6,922 bases of DNA from Candidatus Treponema excrementipullorum (lineage in GTDB: Bacteria > Spirochaetota > Spirochaetia > Treponematales > Treponemataceae), in assembly GCA_018883625.1 (NCBI GenBank), contig JAHLFV010000153.1, positions 1 to 6,922 on the forward strand. Reading direction: 5' to 3'. The position numbers were made by a program, and so were the translations under genes. This document shows positions 5,920-6,922 of the stretch, in pieces (within the stretch, counting starts at the first letter, position 1; the number at the start of each line of letters is the position of its first letter). Under the pieces are notes generated by a model that was not told where the DNA came from, ran no database searches, and worked only from the letters and a program-made list of their open reading frames with translations.

Positions 5920-5923
5920 CTTA

Positions 5924-5996
5924 TGAGCTACACTGGATTCGAACCAGTGACCCACGCCTTAAAAGGGCGTTGCTCTACCTACTGAGCTAGTAGCCC
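5924..5996 (-). tRNA. tRNA-Lys (anticodon UUU)
   Basis: A complete 73-base cloverleaf is read on the - strand. The acceptor stem GGGCTAC/GTAGCTC contains one G-U pair and has discriminator A. The D arm is GCTC/GAGC with AGTAGGTA. The anticodon stem ACGCC/GGCGT holds loop CTTTTAA, which gives anticodon TTT (reads AAA/AAG). The T arm is ACTGG-TTCGAAT-CCAGT. The 3' CCA is not encoded (TAA follows), so a CCA-adding enzyme is needed. Confidence 0.97.
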
Positions 5997-6021
5997 ATCA
6001 TTCATTGCTGAATGCTCCATT

Positions 6022-6050
6022 AATATAGCAGGATATTTTTTTTTTGTCAA
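6022..6050 (-). promoter_or_regulatory. Promoter of tRNA-Lys
   Basis: On the - strand a consensus TTGACA (6050-6045) and TATATT (6027-6022) are 17 bp apart. The start should be near 6015, leaving a 5' leader of about 19 bases to be removed by RNase P. CATTCA/TGAATG (5999-6014) can form a 6-bp hairpin within that leader. Confidence 0.85.
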
Positions 6051-6101
6051 CTGTCTCACAACAAAAAAATTTCTTTTTTTTTATTATTTTTTTCTTGAAA
6101 C

Positions 6102-6130
6102 TTGCATGAAGTGATAAATCCATGTATACT
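6102..6130 (+). promoter_or_regulatory. Promoter of the M23 peptidase gene
   Basis: TTGCAT (6102-6107) and TATACT (6125-6130) are separated by 17 bp. A long T-rich tract (6071-6094) lies upstream, between this promoter and the divergent tRNA promoter, and could act as an UP-like or bent element. The predicted start falls at about 6137-6138, directly on the ATG, so there is no room for a ribosome binding site. Confidence 0.6.
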
Positions 6131-6137
6131 TTTTTTT

Positions 6138-6922
6138 ATGAAGAAAATATTGTTTTGTTTACTATTAGTTACATGTTTTACCTCTTATAGTGTTTTTTCT
6201 TTGGAGCCGGCTACTGCTCTTTATAGAGGAGAGGAATATTCAATTTTTGTAACATATACGGAAGTCGTACAACCCGGCGATCCTGTAATTGTAAAAATGG
6301 ATTTTGAACCGAATAAGGAATTGAGTAAAGAAAATTATTCCGAAACAAAAGCTGTACTTGTCTTTGAAGATAAAACAAAGTCAGATTTTTTTGATTTGGA
6401 AGGGAATACCAAAAGAAATAGTAACACACCATTGACTCTTTGTGCACTATTGCCCCTTTCAACATGGCAAAACGCCGGAGCTTATACTGTTACGGTAATG
6501 TACAGTGCATATGGTCGGGACTATAAGAAATTTTCACTGCCAATTTCTATAGAAAAAAAAGACTTTGTCAGTGAAACAATTGAGCTTGATAGTAAAAATA
6601 CAGATATAAAAACAGATGTCAGTCCGGCAAGAATGAATCAAATCGAAAGACTCAATGACATTTTGTTTACTGTTGATTCGGCTTCTGTGTACTTGAATTC
6701 TGCTTTTGTTCCCCCCACTACAGCTACAAGGCGTACTTCATTTTTTGGAGATAGACGGGTATATGCTTACACCGGTGGTGGTTCTTCTACCAGCTTACAC
6801 TACGGTATTGACTACGGTATCCCTACAGGCTCTGAAGTTACTGCCTGTGGACAGGGAAGAGTTGTTATGGCGGAGAACAGAATTTCAACAGGGTGGAGTA
6901 TCGTTATAGAACATTTGCCCGG
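6138..6922 (+). CDS. Secreted M23-family (LytM-type) metallopeptidase, 3' end cut by window edge
   Basis: Probable periplasmic peptidoglycan endopeptidase or a related LytM-domain regulator of cell-wall enzymes. Reading from ATG 6138 stays open for 261 codons to the window edge. Residues 1-21 form a signal peptide: MKK, a hydrophobic core, then probable cleavage after SVFS. Residues about 25-140 are beta-rich and Ig-like in character (EVVQPGDPVIVKMDF), and 140-195 form a linker. The M23 domain begins near 198 with RTSFFGDRRVY. LHYGIDYGIPTGSEV gives the first two zinc ligands, His221 and Asp225, and GQGRVVMAE the following strand. The last HxH motif lies beyond the window, so completeness and activity cannot be judged. 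No Shine-Dalgarno precedes the ATG, and the promoter position suggests a leaderless message. Cys13 in LVTC resembles a weak lipobox, but Thr at -1 argues against a lipoprotein. Confidence 0.85.
   Translation, partial: MKKILFCLLLVTCFTSYSVFSLEPATALYRGEEYSIFVTYTEVVQPGDPVIVKMDFEPNKELSKENYSETKAVLVFEDKTKSDFFDLEGNTKRNSNTPLTLCALLPLSTWQNAGAYTVTVMYSAYGRDYKKFSLPISIEKKDFVSETIELDSKNTDIKTDVSPARMNQIERLNDILFTVDSASVYLNSAFVPPTTATRRTSFFGDRRVYAYTGGGSSTSLHYGIDYGIPTGSEVTACGQGRVVMAENRISTGWSIVIEHLP

Noticed and set aside
6138..6200. Lipoprotein signal (LVTC) in the M23 peptidase
   Set aside because: Thr at -1 is a poor lipobox residue and the hydrophobic stretch continues past the Cys to a better SPase I site after SVFS.
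6211..6465. 84-codon open frame on the - strand inside the M23 gene
   Set aside because: The + strand reading has a signal peptide and continues into an M23 domain. This frame shows no family features.
6706..6909. 67-codon + strand open frame near the right edge
   Set aside because: Out of frame with the M23 reading, which contains the HxxxD zinc motif at this very position.
1..6922. CRISPR arrays, insertion sequences, phage genes or toxin-antitoxin pairs
   Set aside because: No spaced direct repeats, transposase or integrase motifs, or small paired toxin-like genes were seen on either strand.

Overview
The window looks like chromosomal DNA of a low-GC, Gram-negative-style anaerobe. A host-associated Treponema (Spirochaetes) is my best guess. 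The reasons are the AT-rich spacers, a secreted M23 peptidase behind an Sec signal peptide, a short PerR-type Fur protein, a Cys-less QueD-like protein with a zinc ribbon, and a free-standing Glc-type EIIA next to ptsHI. This is inference from gene content, and a Firmicutes relative cannot be excluded without a search.

Left half (1-3600, + strand): a compact PTS phosphorelay operon, EIIA(Glc family) - LicT/BglG antiterminator - HPr - Enzyme I. It is preceded by a textbook ribonucleic antiterminator (RAT) overlapping an intrinsic terminator, and it ends at a strong bidirectional terminator. PEP phosphorylates EI, EI phosphorylates HPr, and HPr~P feeds both EIIA and the PRD domains of LicT. LicT in turn should open the operon's own leader terminator. 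No sugar-specific EIIBC is encoded here, so the permease(s) must lie elsewhere. HPr has Lys in place of the regulatory Ser46.

Middle (3600-5700, - strand): a Cof-type HAD phosphatase converges on the PTS operon. Upstream of it lie a PerR-like peroxide/metal regulator and a QueD/PTPS-like protein, probably one transcript (perR then queD-like). That transcript starts at a -35/-10 promoter overlapped by an AT-rich palindrome and stops at a hairpin before the HAD gene. The HAD gene has a TATAAT box so close to its ATG that it may be leaderless.

Right (5700-6922): about 180 bp with no recognisable gene, then tRNA-Lys(UUU) on the - strand with a near-consensus promoter and its own terminator. Divergent from it, on the + strand, is the 5' part of a secreted M23 (LytM/peptidoglycan endopeptidase) gene that runs off the right edge and also appears to be leaderless. 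The most interesting features are the self-controlling PTS operon (unusual RAT loop, S46K HPr) and the divergent QueD-like protein. I see no CRISPR array, insertion sequence or phage gene.
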